Shown here one piece after another: positions 43,316 to 52,765 of a DNA stretch of 62,682 bases. How positions within the stretch are numbered: the first letter of the stretch is position 1; each line of letters opens with the position of its first letter. The notes under the pieces were generated by a model that had not been told where the DNA came from, searched no databases, and saw nothing but the letters and a program-made list of their open reading frames with translations. The stretch spans positions 1 to 62,682 of the forward strand of contig CACVKW010001256.1 of assembly GCA_902749685.1 (NCBI GenBank), written 5' to 3'. The stretch is from Olavius sp. associated proteobacterium Delta 1 (GTDB lineage: Bacteria > Desulfobacterota > Desulfobacteria > Desulfobacterales > JAFDCJ01). Both the position numbers and the translations under genes were made by a program.

Positions 43316-44335
43316 TTAACCTCCCCTGACTTCCTCCTTAAGAAGACAGCAAGCAATCTTGTACTCCGGCAACCCCTCCTCATTGTAACTGATATTATGG
43401 GGCTGAATCATTTTATTCATGACACAGCCTTCAGGAATATCGAGTTGAAAAAAATCCTGCTCGTTGAGTTTGGCGGTCGGTACCAATTGATTTTCCTGAA
43501 AACACAGGCTGTGGACCGGAAAATCCTCACACAGTGGACATCGATAAACTCTGCCATTGGGAAACACAAAATAATTGTCGGCCACCGTGCCGGCACATTC
43601 AAATTTTTCTGCAGAACTTAAAAATACTTTTGGATAGGTGACGCTAATGCCGCGCTCCGCAATCATTCTGGCAACTCCGGGAACGGTCGCCAGCCACTGG
43701 GATTTTGCAACCTGAGGTGATTTCCGGGACTCAGAAGCATCCGGTGCCATGGCAGATTTTCCCCGCAAACCGATCACTTGAATAAAAAATCTATCGACCC
43801 CCAGGCTGTCCAGCAGGGGCGCCATCACCTCGAGTTCATGAATATTGCGACTGCTGACGGTGTAGATAAGGCTTGTCGTAAAGCCCCTGTCTATCGCCCT
43901 GCGAATACCTTCAAGACAGGTATCGTATGAACCATCCCCCCGAATCCGATCGTTGGTTTCACGGGTGGCGCCATCCAGGCTGAAACTGAAATAGTCGACG
44001 TCCGCGGGCGTGACCTTGGAAAGGATATCGCCGAACAGGTATCCATTGGTATCGATTGTTATGGAGCCGAATCCCAGGCGGCGGGCATGCTTTGCGGCCG
44101 CCGCCAGTTCCGGGTGCAGGGTGGGTTCACCGCCTAAAAAAATGAGATTTTTCGCGTTGCTGTTATTTGCAAACGCTTCCAACCAGGCCTTGATGGTCGG
44201 CAATGGCAGGCTATTTTTGCCATGCTGCGCGGGATTGATATAACAATGCCGGCACTTTAAATTGCATGTTGTCAGAATGTGAAAGAATAGGTTGGTGGAA
44301 TTTTTCGAAAAGGCGACGGTCTGGGTCTGGGTCAT
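43316..44335 (-). CDS. Radical SAM protein
   Basis: A 339-residue radical SAM enzyme. The cluster motif CNLKCRHC is at residues 22-29, with GGEPTLHPEL (SAM contact) and DTNGYL later, and a C-terminal set of cysteines (CAGTV, CPLC, CCLL) that fits a SPASM-like second-cluster region, although incomplete. The LDGATRETNDRIRGDGSYD segment is typical of peptide- or cofactor-modifying radical SAM enzymes. It overlaps the cyclic-nucleotide-binding gene by 4 bases. There is no obvious small precursor peptide gene next to it. Confidence 0.85.
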   Translation of the reverse strand: MTQTQTVAFSKNSTNLFFHILTTCNLKCRHCYINPAQHGKNSLPLPTIKAWLEAFANNSNAKNLIFLGGEPTLHPELAAAAKHARRLGFGSITIDTNGYLFGDILSKVTPADVDYFSFSLDGATRETNDRIRGDGSYDTCLEGIRRAIDRGFTTSLIYTVSSRNIHELEVMAPLLDSLGVDRFFIQVIGLRGKSAMAPDASESRKSPQVAKSQWLATVPGVARMIAERGISVTYPKVFLSSAEKFECAGTVADNYFVFPNGRVYRCPLCEDFPVHSLCFQENQLVPTAKLNEQDFFQLDIPEGCVMNKMIQPHNISYNEEGLPEYKIACCLLKEEVRGG

Positions 44336-44841
44336 ATTTTAGTGAGCAGTCGTTTGATTTTCTTTTTGGCGGTAATCAATTCCTCATTGGTCACTCGCAG
44401 GCGGATGGACATGTATTCGGCAAATATTCGGTATAATAACAACAGAAAGTCCAACTTTTCATCCATCGGATCTTGATCGGAAATTCTGTTTTTGGCGGAG
44501 GTATCAACGGCCAGGCAAATCGTTTTTCCGACTGCATATACCGACGCCGATCGTTTCAAACTGTCGATAATTCGCATCTCTCCGAAAATTTCGCCCTTCT
44601 TATCAATGGTAATAATCTCCATGCCTTCTTTGCTGATCCGCAATTTACCGGAAAGCATAAAATATAGCCATGGATCCAGATCACCTTCCTTGATGATCAG
44701 TTCAGCATCTTCATATTCTCTGATTTTACTTAACCTGAGTAATTTTTGAAGGCTTTTGGTTTCAAAATTTCTGAGGGCAGGAATTGCCAAAAGTTTTTGA
44801 ATATTTTCAATGTTATCCTTCAAATACTTCGATTCGAGCAT
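44332..44841 (-). CDS. Cyclic nucleotide-binding domain protein
   Basis: A 169-residue protein with a single cNMP-binding fold (about 25-125). The core reads LYFMLSGKLRIS, then GEIFGEMRIIDSLKRSASVYA, the phosphate-binding cassette, in which the usual RxA/S contact is RSAS. No DNA-binding helix-turn-helix follows; the C-terminus is helical and basic. So it should act by protein contact. It is coupled to the radical SAM gene downstream. Confidence 0.8.
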   Translation of the reverse strand: MLESKYLKDNIENIQKLLAIPALRNFETKSLQKLLRLSKIREYEDAELIIKEGDLDPWLYFMLSGKLRISKEGMEIITIDKKGEIFGEMRIIDSLKRSASVYAVGKTICLAVDTSAKNRISDQDPMDEKLDFLLLLYRIFAEYMSIRLRVTNEELITAKKKIKRLLTKI

Positions 44842-45028
44842 GTCATCCTCCAGCCGTTAACTATCGCCAATAATCCAACAACTTATTTTATACCGCATTT
44901 TATGAAAGGGCAAGTGGAAATTCGGCCGTATCGCTGATATTAGTATATATTTTAGGCGTCTAACTGGCATTCGATTGGTTTTAATTCCAGCGCCAGGGGA
45001 TCAATATCGAGCGTCGAATGATGAGTCC

Positions 45029-46444
45029 TCAGGCGCCTTCCAGGCAGCCTTTAGACAAATTGGCATCAAAATCCACCGGATAACTGCCGTCAAAACAGGC
45101 CTTGCAAAAATTTTCCAGGGGATTGTCAATCCCGCTGGCTTCCAGCAGCCCATCGATGCTGAGATAATACAGGGAATCCAGTCCCAAATGATCGGTCAGC
45201 TCGTCGACCTCCATGCGGGCGGCAATTAACTCGCCCCGGGTTGAAAAATCGATCCCGTAATGGCACGGAAAACGATGTGGCGGACCGCTGACGCGCATGT
45301 GCACTTTGCCGATCCCCAACTCCCGCAAGGATTTTACCCTGGTTTTAATGGTAGTGCCCCTGATAATCGAATCTTCGATGATGATGATATCTTTGCCTTT
45401 GAGCAGTTCTTTAACCGGATTGAGTTTAATGCGGACACCAAAATCGCGCATACTCTGGGTCGGTTGAATAAATGTCCGCCCCACATAATGGTTGCGGATC
45501 ATCCCCATCTCAAACGGAATACCCGATTCCTCGGAGTATCCCAGGGCCGCATACGTTCCTGAATCCGGAAAAGGCATCACAATATCAGCCTCAACGGGTG
45601 CCTCCTGAGCCAGGCGCCGACCAAAGGCTTTGCGGGTAAGATAAACATTTTGTCCAAAAATAGTGCTGTCGGGCCGTGCAAAGTAAATGAATTCGAAAAT
45701 GCAGAAAGCCCGCCGGGCGGCAACCGGAGTTTTTATGCTTTTTATTCCATCGGCGTTGATGATGACAATTTCACCGGGATCCAGTTCACGTATAAACTCC
45801 GCTTCAACCAGATCAAAGGCACAGGTTTCGGATGCCAGCACATAATTTCCGTTTAATTTGCCAAGGGCCAGTGGTCTGAAACCGGATGGATCTTTTATTC
45901 CGATAACTTCTCCCCGGCTTGTCAGCATCACAAAGGAAAATGCTCCCTTCAGCCTGGATACCGTCTTCACCAGCGCATCTTCGAACCCGTAAACCAGGTT
46001 TTTAACAAAAAGGTGCAAAAAGATTTCGCTGTCCATGGTGGTTTGGAAGATGGAACCTGCCTGCTCGAGCTCATTTTTCAAGGCGTGGGCATTGACGATG
46101 TTGCCGTTATGGGCCACGGCATAGGATTTATGTCGATGACGAACCAAAAACGGCTGGGCATTGGTCAAAACCGAGCTGCCGGTTGTGGAATAGCGGGCGT
46201 GGCCGATGGCGCAGGCGCCTGCCAGCTCACGCAGCCGGTCCATTGTGAACACGTCGGATACCAGCCCCATGCCTTTATGTTCAACAATCGTCTCGTCCCG
46301 GCAAACCGCGATACCGGCGCTTTCCTGCCCCCGGTGCTGCAAAGCATACAATCCGAAATAGGTTATCGGCGCAGCTTCCGGGTGTCCGCAAATACCAAAA
46401 ATACCACAGGCTTCGCGAGGCTTATCAAAGTCGGTCATATTCAA
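45029..46444 (-). CDS. purF: Amidophosphoribosyltransferase
   Basis: A 471-residue enzyme of purine synthesis that makes phosphoribosylamine from PRPP and glutamine. The glutaminase Cys follows a short propeptide (REACGIFGICG, Cys13), with LYALQHRGQESAGI and GHARYSTTGSS following. The PRPP loop is IIIEDSIIRGTT. CXXC-type cysteines in the C-terminal part (CKACFDGSYP) suggest an iron-sulfur-bearing form as in Bacillus. The gene lies beside glutamate synthase, another user of glutamine, but has its own gap of 235 bases. Confidence 0.93.
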   Translation of the reverse strand: MNMTDFDKPREACGIFGICGHPEAAPITYFGLYALQHRGQESAGIAVCRDETIVEHKGMGLVSDVFTMDRLRELAGACAIGHARYSTTGSSVLTNAQPFLVRHRHKSYAVAHNGNIVNAHALKNELEQAGSIFQTTMDSEIFLHLFVKNLVYGFEDALVKTVSRLKGAFSFVMLTSRGEVIGIKDPSGFRPLALGKLNGNYVLASETCAFDLVEAEFIRELDPGEIVIINADGIKSIKTPVAARRAFCIFEFIYFARPDSTIFGQNVYLTRKAFGRRLAQEAPVEADIVMPFPDSGTYAALGYSEESGIPFEMGMIRNHYVGRTFIQPTQSMRDFGVRIKLNPVKELLKGKDIIIIEDSIIRGTTIKTRVKSLRELGIGKVHMRVSGPPHRFPCHYGIDFSTRGELIAARMEVDELTDHLGLDSLYYLSIDGLLEASGIDNPLENFCKACFDGSYPVDFDANLSKGCLEGA

Positions 46445-46518
46445 TAGACTCCTCTTTGGACGTTTTTTAGTACTATATTAAATCATACGTAGAAAATAAT
46501 CGCAAAATTATTAAAAGC

Positions 46519-46662
46519 GAATATCGAACCGCAGAATACTGAACCGCAAAATGTCGAAGGAATGAATCGCTATGCTCTATCACTTTTTTTTAATAAAAAT
46601 ATAAATGATAGAATACCTTACTTCGGCATTCGATATTCATTATTCGATATTCTGCGGTTCGC
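46519..46662. repeat. Inverted pair with 15-base period
   Basis: Arm 1 (46519-46563) is three units of 15 bases beginning GAATATCGAACCGCA; arm 2 (46621-46662) is about three units in the reverse sense. The arms share 14 identical bases (CGAACCGCAGAATA in the outer part). A period of 15 equals 7 plus 8, the two periods seen at the other loci. It lies between purF and the glutamate synthase genes. Confidence 0.7.
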
Positions 46663-46679
46663 TTTTCAAAACAGAGCCC

Positions 46680-49028
46680 TTACCCAATCGGTGTATTCTC
46701 AACCAGGTCCCACACCCCGCACGGGCAAGCGCCGGCGCAAAAGCCGCAGCCGATGCAAAGATCTTCATCCACCACATACTCATATTCAGAGCCTTCCTGC
46801 TCCGTTTTACTGATCGCATGCTGCGGACAGATCGCTATGCAAATCCCGCAATCCCGGCAAGCACCGCAGGATGAACATTGAGACCCACAGTGGTCCAGAT
46901 CGCTGTATTCAGTTACCCGGGGATCGAAATATTCCAGCGTAATGCGGTTGCGGTCGATCATTTCGCGTCTTTTAACCTCCAGGGGCTTGTCTTCAAAAAT
47001 ATCGCAGATGGTCTCAGCGACTATCCGGCCGGCGCCGATGGCATCGGTCAGCAGCCCGGGTTTGACGACATCGCCAATGGCAAATATTTTGGGATCTGTC
47101 GTTAAAAAACGCTGGTTGACTTTTACGAAACCGTTTTCCGCTGCCACGTCATCCGGCACAAACTCAAGATCCGGCACATCACCGATGGAGATGATGACCG
47201 TCTCGGCCGCAATTTGCTCGCCGTCTGTCAATGTCACTGCGTTATCGGTAATCTCCTTGGTGAACACCGGCCATTTGAATTGTGCACCGATCTCTTCGGC
47301 GGCTTCTCTTTCTTTACCGAAGGATGCCGGCTCCTGCACATCCAGCAGTGTAACGTGTTTGGCACCGAGACGATGCGCTTCGGTGGCCGCATCACACCCC
47401 ACATTGCCGGCGCCGATGATAACGACATGTTGGCCGACTTTAGCCGCACCGGACTTGGCCTTTTCGAGAAATTCCAGCGCCGTCAGGGCTCTCTCATTGC
47501 CCGGTATCGGCAACGTCCTGGGTTTTTGTGCGCCGGTGGCAATCACCACGAAATCGAAATCTTCGCGCAGCTGTTTGACGTCTTGCGACGCCAGGGGTTG
47601 CTGATGATGAACATGCGCTAAGACCGCTTTAACCCGCTGCAGTTCGGTAGTAATAACCTCTTTTGGAATGCGGCTTTCAGGAATAACGCGGCTAAATTTA
47701 CCACCGATATCTTGCGCCATTTCATAAATGACAACCTGATGTCCTTTTAGACGCAGCTGCCAGCCAACAGATATACCGGCCGGTCCGCCGCCGATGACCG
47801 CAATTTTCTTATCCGATTCCGGCGGCAACTCCGGTAAAGTTGCGTTGATGCTTGCCTGGCCCAGCTGGGTGGTGTCCACCGGCGCCATGGCGGAAATCTG
47901 CCGGGTACATGACTGCATGCACAAATTAGGACACAGGTATCCGCATACGGCTGCCGGGAAAGGTGTGTAGGCCAGCGCCAAATCGACGGCCTCATCAACC
48001 CGGCCCTGCCGGATCAATTGCCAGCGCTCCTGCACGGGAATCCCGCTGGGGCAGGATGCCTCGCAGGGTGCGGCATACGTCCGGTTTTCCCACAGCGGAA
48101 TAAAACGCCGCAAGTGTCCTGAAGTTATCAGCGCAATCGGACTGCGGTCCAGTTCAGTGAGATCCCCGATAAGTCCACCCTGACCGAGTTCCTGATCCCA
48201 GACTTGCGCTTTAAATGATCCCATCGATCGCATCGGACGGGTGATTTTTTCCTGGGGCGCACGAGCAACAAGCAACTGCCACTGGCTGCGATCCGAAAAT
48301 GGGACGATCAATTCTGAACGCCCGATGCGATCGAGATAAATCCGGATGTTTTCAAGCAGCCAGTTCCAATCTTCATCACCCAGGGTGACCAACTTGGCAT
48401 CAGAGTCACTGTAACCGCCATGTGGGCCGCGGAAGAACACTTTTCCGCCGACCATTCCCACAAACGGCCGGTGGCCGAGAATATTTTCACTGTTTTGTGC
48501 TTCATAGCCACAAATCACCGCAATGCCGCCGGCCATAAATTCACCAAAGTAATCGCCGGCCGAGCCCAAAATCCAAAGCTCGGGTGGATCAAAACGCGGG
48601 TTTTGTTTGGTCATGGTCATGCCCCTGGCGCCGACGTTGCCGGCAACATATATTTTCCCCTGGGCCATGGCATTGGCACATCCGTTGCCGACATTGCCAT
48701 GAACCACGATCTCAGCTCCGGCATTCAACCATCCCACATCATCGGACGCCGGCCCGTGGATATCGATCGAGGTATTGGCAAATCCCATGGAACCGACACG
48801 TTGTCCGGGCTGGCCGATGATTTCAATGTGGACCGCTTCATTATCGGCCCGCCACAGTCGTCCGCCGATGCCATGCTGGCCGTAAGCCTCGATTCGCAGG
48901 TTCCGGTGTCCTTGTTGCACTGCCGCCTGAATCTGTTCTTCAATAATCCGAGAATCAACACGTTGTCCGGCAACTTTCCCGCTGATCCTATGCAAGGTTG
49001 AATTGCCTTTTATTTCCTGGTTAGACAT
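46680..49028 (-). CDS. gltD: Glutamate synthase GXGXG domain fused to FAD oxidoreductase
   Basis: A 782-residue fusion. Residues about 1-250 form the right-handed GXGXG beta-helix of glutamate synthase (GNVGNGCANAMAQGKIYVAGNVG). About 320-700 is a GltD-type NAD(P)H dehydrogenase: cysteines in CEASCPSGIPV, CGYLCPNLCMQSC, FAD motif IAVIGGGPAGIS, and NAD motif VVIIGAGNVGCDAA. The C-terminus adds a ferredoxin pair (CSSCGACRDCGICIAICP and CIGCGFCAGACP). It is the third gene of an amidotransferase, synthase, oxidoreductase order typical of anaerobes and archaea. Confidence 0.9.
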   Translation of the reverse strand: MSNQEIKGNSTLHRISGKVAGQRVDSRIIEEQIQAAVQQGHRNLRIEAYGQHGIGGRLWRADNEAVHIEIIGQPGQRVGSMGFANTSIDIHGPASDDVGWLNAGAEIVVHGNVGNGCANAMAQGKIYVAGNVGARGMTMTKQNPRFDPPELWILGSAGDYFGEFMAGGIAVICGYEAQNSENILGHRPFVGMVGGKVFFRGPHGGYSDSDAKLVTLGDEDWNWLLENIRIYLDRIGRSELIVPFSDRSQWQLLVARAPQEKITRPMRSMGSFKAQVWDQELGQGGLIGDLTELDRSPIALITSGHLRRFIPLWENRTYAAPCEASCPSGIPVQERWQLIRQGRVDEAVDLALAYTPFPAAVCGYLCPNLCMQSCTRQISAMAPVDTTQLGQASINATLPELPPESDKKIAVIGGGPAGISVGWQLRLKGHQVVIYEMAQDIGGKFSRVIPESRIPKEVITTELQRVKAVLAHVHHQQPLASQDVKQLREDFDFVVIATGAQKPRTLPIPGNERALTALEFLEKAKSGAAKVGQHVVIIGAGNVGCDAATEAHRLGAKHVTLLDVQEPASFGKEREAAEEIGAQFKWPVFTKEITDNAVTLTDGEQIAAETVIISIGDVPDLEFVPDDVAAENGFVKVNQRFLTTDPKIFAIGDVVKPGLLTDAIGAGRIVAETICDIFEDKPLEVKRREMIDRNRITLEYFDPRVTEYSDLDHCGSQCSSCGACRDCGICIAICPQHAISKTEQEGSEYEYVVDEDLCIGCGFCAGACPCGVWDLVENTPIG

Positions 49029-49098
49029 ATCCCTACTCCAAGTTCTTTATTCAGACGAATTCCTTTGTATTCTTTTAGATCGTTGCGAAAAAATTAAT

Positions 49099-49315
49099 GG
49101 TATAGGGCACAGGGTATAAGGTGTAAAGTGAAAGGTCTGCAAACAAACTTTAATTTAATAAAAGTCCCTTGCCATCGACCCGATACCTTAAACCTTATAC
49201 CTTACACCTGCTTTCTGCCTTACACCTTACACCTGAAACCAGACACCTGAAACCCAATATCTGCCTTCTGTCTTCTGTCCTCTGAGCTCCGTCTTCTGAT
49301 ATCTGTCATCTGAAT
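49099..49315. repeat. Heptad tracts, including a 19-unit run
   Basis: 49099-49140 has six units of GGTATAN type; 49183-49315 has nineteen contiguous 7-base units without an indel. The words shift from ATACCTT to CCTTACA/CCTGAAA to TCTGNNN, with variable triplets CCT, TCT, TCC, AGC, ATA, TCA and AAT. The run ends directly at the stop codon of the synthase gene at 49316. The ATACCTT part is complementary to the first tract, giving an inverted pair. Confidence 0.85.
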
Positions 49316-50950
49316 CTACACCACATATTTAATCTGCAGCCTTTCAGCCGCAGCATGGTCATTGATTCCCAGCGCATCCGACATCCCGATCGGCAAAGAG
49401 GTGGAACGTCCCAGTGGCGCGACTATTTTCTTCAGCTCGGTATCAAAACTCAGGTACACATCCACCACTCGCTGGGCCACATCTTCAGCATTCAGGCGCC
49501 GATAAAGACGCGGATCCTGGGATGTAATCCCTTTGGGACAAAGTCCAATATTGCAGATATTACAGCGATCTGATTCCGATCCCAGGCATCCGGCCGCGGC
49601 CTGCATGATATATTTTCCGATTTGAACCCCGCTGGCTCCCATCATAATGAGCGCCGCGGCATTGGCTGCCAGATTCCCGGTTTTGCCGACGCCGCCGCCG
49701 GCAAACAGCGGAACCTGGTTCTGCATGCCGATTTTAACGAGATTCAGATAGCAATCGCGGATGTTGCTGGCAATGGGGTGCCCCATGTGGTTCATGGATA
49801 CATTATAGGCGGCACCCGTCCCGCCGTCCTCTCCGTCAATCGCAAGACCGGCGGCGTAAGGATTGCGCGTCAGGTTGTTTAAGACAGCCAGTGATGTTGA
49901 AGTCGCCGATATTTTCGGATAAACCGGTACCCTGAAGCCCCAGGCCATGTACATCGACTGGATCATTTTGGCCACGGATTCCTCAATCGAATACTGGGTT
50001 TGATGGGTGGGTGGACTGGGTAGATTGATACCGGTCGGCACGCCTCGAATGGCGGCGATCAGTTTGTTGACCTTGTACCACATCAACAGGCCGCCATCAC
50101 CGGGCTTGGCACCCTGCCCGTATTTGATTTCGATGGCACAGGGATCTTCCTTCATCTCGGGTATGGCATGAATAATTTCGTCCCAGCCGAAATATCCGCT
50201 GGCGATCTGCAATATAACGTATTTTAAAAACCTGGAGCGCAACAGGCGCGGCGGGCATCCGCCTTCACCGGTACAGATACGCACCGGCATACCCAATTCT
50301 TCGTTGAGGTAGGCGATCCCCATTTGAAGACCTTCCCACATCGTGGGCGACAGGGCGCCAAATGACATGCTGCCGATCACCAGCGGGTAGATTTCTCGAA
50401 CCGGTGGAATCCAGCCGTTGGTTTGCATAAACTTCAGATTGTCCTCGGGGGACAATATCCGTCCCAGAAGGGTGCGCATTTCAAATTCGTGGCGTCCCGC
50501 ATCCAAGGCGGGGTCGGTTAACATTGAAATTCGGATAAATTTTAGCTGATCCAATACCCCGCCTTGGACATTGCGCCGCCCGCCTCGGCGGCGGGCCTGA
50601 CCGCCCCGGTCGCCATGAAAACGCAGTTTGTCGGTCTCATCCGCGCGGGCCGGCGCGATGGCATCGTTGGGGCAAACCATGTTGCACATGGCACAACCCA
50701 CACACTTATAAGCCGGATCGGTTTTCTGGCGAATACCGTAGTACGATTTATAGACACCGGCGGGCGCCTCCGTAAATCCTACCGGCGGCTTAAACTCGCG
50801 CTTGCGAAACACCCCGAACTCAATTGAATTGACGGGGCACACGGCCGTGCATTTGCCGCAAAGCGTACATTTATCTTTATCCCATATAATCTGCCACGGA
50901 AGATCTTTAACACTTAATGTGGAAGGGCTAATGGGTCTGTCTGGGAGCAT
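49316..50950 (-). CDS. gltB: Glutamate synthase FMN domain with ferredoxin
   Basis: A 544-residue synthase subunit. Two [4Fe-4S] motifs at the N-terminus are CTLCGKCTAVCP (about 28-39) and CVGCAMCNMVCP. The rest is the FMN-binding TIM barrel that makes glutamate from 2-oxoglutarate and ammonia: ISPHPTHQT-type SPPTHQTQYSIE, DGEDGGTGAA, and a 3Fe-4S-type CNICNIGLCPKGI. It lacks the amidotransferase domain, which is encoded by the upstream gene with a 37-base overlap. The layout is of the archaeal-type three-part GOGAT. Confidence 0.92.
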   Translation of the reverse strand: MLPDRPISPSTLSVKDLPWQIIWDKDKCTLCGKCTAVCPVNSIEFGVFRKREFKPPVGFTEAPAGVYKSYYGIRQKTDPAYKCVGCAMCNMVCPNDAIAPARADETDKLRFHGDRGGQARRRGGRRNVQGGVLDQLKFIRISMLTDPALDAGRHEFEMRTLLGRILSPEDNLKFMQTNGWIPPVREIYPLVIGSMSFGALSPTMWEGLQMGIAYLNEELGMPVRICTGEGGCPPRLLRSRFLKYVILQIASGYFGWDEIIHAIPEMKEDPCAIEIKYGQGAKPGDGGLLMWYKVNKLIAAIRGVPTGINLPSPPTHQTQYSIEESVAKMIQSMYMAWGFRVPVYPKISATSTSLAVLNNLTRNPYAAGLAIDGEDGGTGAAYNVSMNHMGHPIASNIRDCYLNLVKIGMQNQVPLFAGGGVGKTGNLAANAAALIMMGASGVQIGKYIMQAAAGCLGSESDRCNICNIGLCPKGITSQDPRLYRRLNAEDVAQRVVDVYLSFDTELKKIVAPLGRSTSLPIGMSDALGINDHAAAERLQIKYVV

Positions 50951-52044
50951 ATTGACACCTCCTGTCGATCCGGACCGACAACGACCGTATCCAAGTGCAT
51001 CGGCTGAAAGTCGCTGTGTTTATCGCGATTGGGAATCGCAGAATCCAGGCCGCAAATTTCCGAAGCAAACGCATACATTCCGGGTCTTCCGCCGACCACT
51101 CCCGGCCGGAGTTTCTTGCGATCCTGCACCATAAAAACGCTGTGATCCGGCAGGCAACCGATGACACAATTGGGTCCATCGATGATCAACTGCCGGCAGG
51201 TTTGTTTCAGATTCTTTAAAAAATAGGCGTTGGGATGATTTTGAAGATCGTTATCCTGCAACGGGGTAATAATGTGCTTATAGGATTCGATACCCAGACC
51301 AAGCTTTTTGATCGTATAATGCAGGATATGGGTGAAAACTTCCGAATCCGATTGATAACCGCTGTATCCGGAAAAATCCCGCGATTCGAGATAGGATCGG
51401 ATCGGAACAAACGCGGTATTTTCCCCGTTGGTCATGGTTGAGTAGCCTTGAATAAAAAACGGATGACAGGCATACAGCGTGATGGCATAGTTGGTGTTCT
51501 GCCGGCCCTGGGCCATGATCACCCGGGCATGCAGCTCCTTGCGATCAAGATTTAAATGCTCCGCCACCAGCATCGGGTCCCCGATTTCCTTGATCATAAT
51601 TACATCCGGCCAGAAGGAGTAAACGATCATGTCGTTTTTTTCCTCGCCCATGGCTCTGAGCTGCAGCCGGATCATCAACAGCCTTTCATACAATTCGTCC
51701 TGGCTTAAATCTTCCCATTCCTCGGGATATTCATATGCGCGGACCAAATAAACATCACGCTTGGGTACACCCGGCGGCGGCACCTTGGGCAATTTAATGG
51801 ATATCTTGTATTTGGTCATAAAACCGATATCCATCATAAAAGAATCCAGGCGCCTGATCCCGGAATCGCTGAAAATACCGGATAAAATGGGTGCATCCTT
51901 GATCTCCTCGAACGGTCCGGCCAGATCACGTAAAAAAATTCCAACACCGGAACAGTCATGACCTTCACGCATAACATCGAGGGCCTCCAGGGCAACCATG
52001 GGAGACAACGGATCTTTGCTGGTTATGGAAAATAGACGGCACAT
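50914..52044 (-). CDS. Glutamate synthase glutaminase subunit
   Basis: A 376-residue class II glutamine amidotransferase. The ATG at 52044 is used because it gives Met-Cys-Arg, so Cys2 becomes the N-terminal nucleophile after Met removal (CRLFSITSKDP), and it has an AGGAG site; the longer open frame from 52065 would block this. Later blocks GHDCSGVGIFL and NTNYAITLYACHPFFIQG are family-like. It releases ammonia that the FMN subunit consumes. It overlaps that gene by 37 bases and begins the operon. Confidence 0.9.
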   Translation of the reverse strand: MCRLFSITSKDPLSPMVALEALDVMREGHDCSGVGIFLRDLAGPFEEIKDAPILSGIFSDSGIRRLDSFMMDIGFMTKYKISIKLPKVPPPGVPKRDVYLVRAYEYPEEWEDLSQDELYERLLMIRLQLRAMGEEKNDMIVYSFWPDVIMIKEIGDPMLVAEHLNLDRKELHARVIMAQGRQNTNYAITLYACHPFFIQGYSTMTNGENTAFVPIRSYLESRDFSGYSGYQSDSEVFTHILHYTIKKLGLGIESYKHIITPLQDNDLQNHPNAYFLKNLKQTCRQLIIDGPNCVIGCLPDHSVFMVQDRKKLRPGVVGGRPGMYAFASEICGLDSAIPNRDKHSDFQPMHLDTVVVGPDRQEVSICSQTDPLALPH

Positions 52045-52505
52045 CGCTGTTTCTCCTTTTACCACCAGGTCGCCGGATGGAAATTTCCGCCGGCGATACC
52101 CGGCATTAAATTGTCAAAGCATTGAATCGATCGGGTTATTTATGCCGGGTATCCCGATATTCGCAACCGGGGACAACCCAACACCCTGGAAAGACTAAAC
52201 TAAAACATATTCGGGCATGCAATTAAAAGACGGGGGCATTTGATAGGCTGGTATCCCTGTCAACATGACGGGGGCAAAACGTTGATATTTTTTCACAATG
52301 CCGTCCAACACTTTTTGTAGTGCCCGTATGGGCATGGTTTATGTTTAATCCAAGAAAACGACTTAGACGCCCAATTATAATATTCGATATTACGAACCAG
52401 TATCTATACCATTTTTTTCGGATTAGGAAAATATTAAATTTAATATATTTCATTCCCCTGTAAATGGCGTGGAAACCCGAATCGAGCCCGACGCTAAATT
52501 AGAAA

Positions 52506-52669
52506 TGCATTAATGTTGGTTAATGCACAGCTATGTTACAAAAATGTAATAATCACATCTTAACCTTTGAACCCTGCCTGCCCTCCGTCCTGTCGTCTTG
52601 TGGGGTCGTAGCCCGAAGGGCGAAGCCCCAAGCTCGAAGCGCGAAGTCGGAAGCCCACAGGGCGCAGGA
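52506..52669. repeat. Palindromes and GC-rich heptad tract
   Basis: In the 788-base gap 52045-52832 there are two palindromes, TGCATTAA/TTAATGCA (52506-52527, loop 6) and TTACA/TGTAA (52536-52549), followed at 52607-52669 by nine 7-base units of CGAAGCC type. The tract region is flanked by a 10-base direct repeat, AACCTTTGAA, at 52562 and 52673. The first part, 52066-52500, shows no gene, known RNA or clear promoter. Confidence 0.6.
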
Positions 52670-52765
52670 GGGAACCTTTGAATCCATATATACCAACCTT
52701 TTATTTTGACATGCCTGACGCTTTATTTTATATTTGCTTTATATCTATGATACGCCGAAGGCGAA

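Noticed and set aside
46605..46874. Plus-strand open frames opposite the end of the glutamate synthase oxidoreductase
   Set aside because: They read through an inverted repeat and then the complementary strand of ferredoxin cysteines; shadows.
52607..52669. GC-rich tract as a CRISPR-like array
   Set aside because: Units are 7 bases with no 30-40-base spacers, and no cas genes are in the window.
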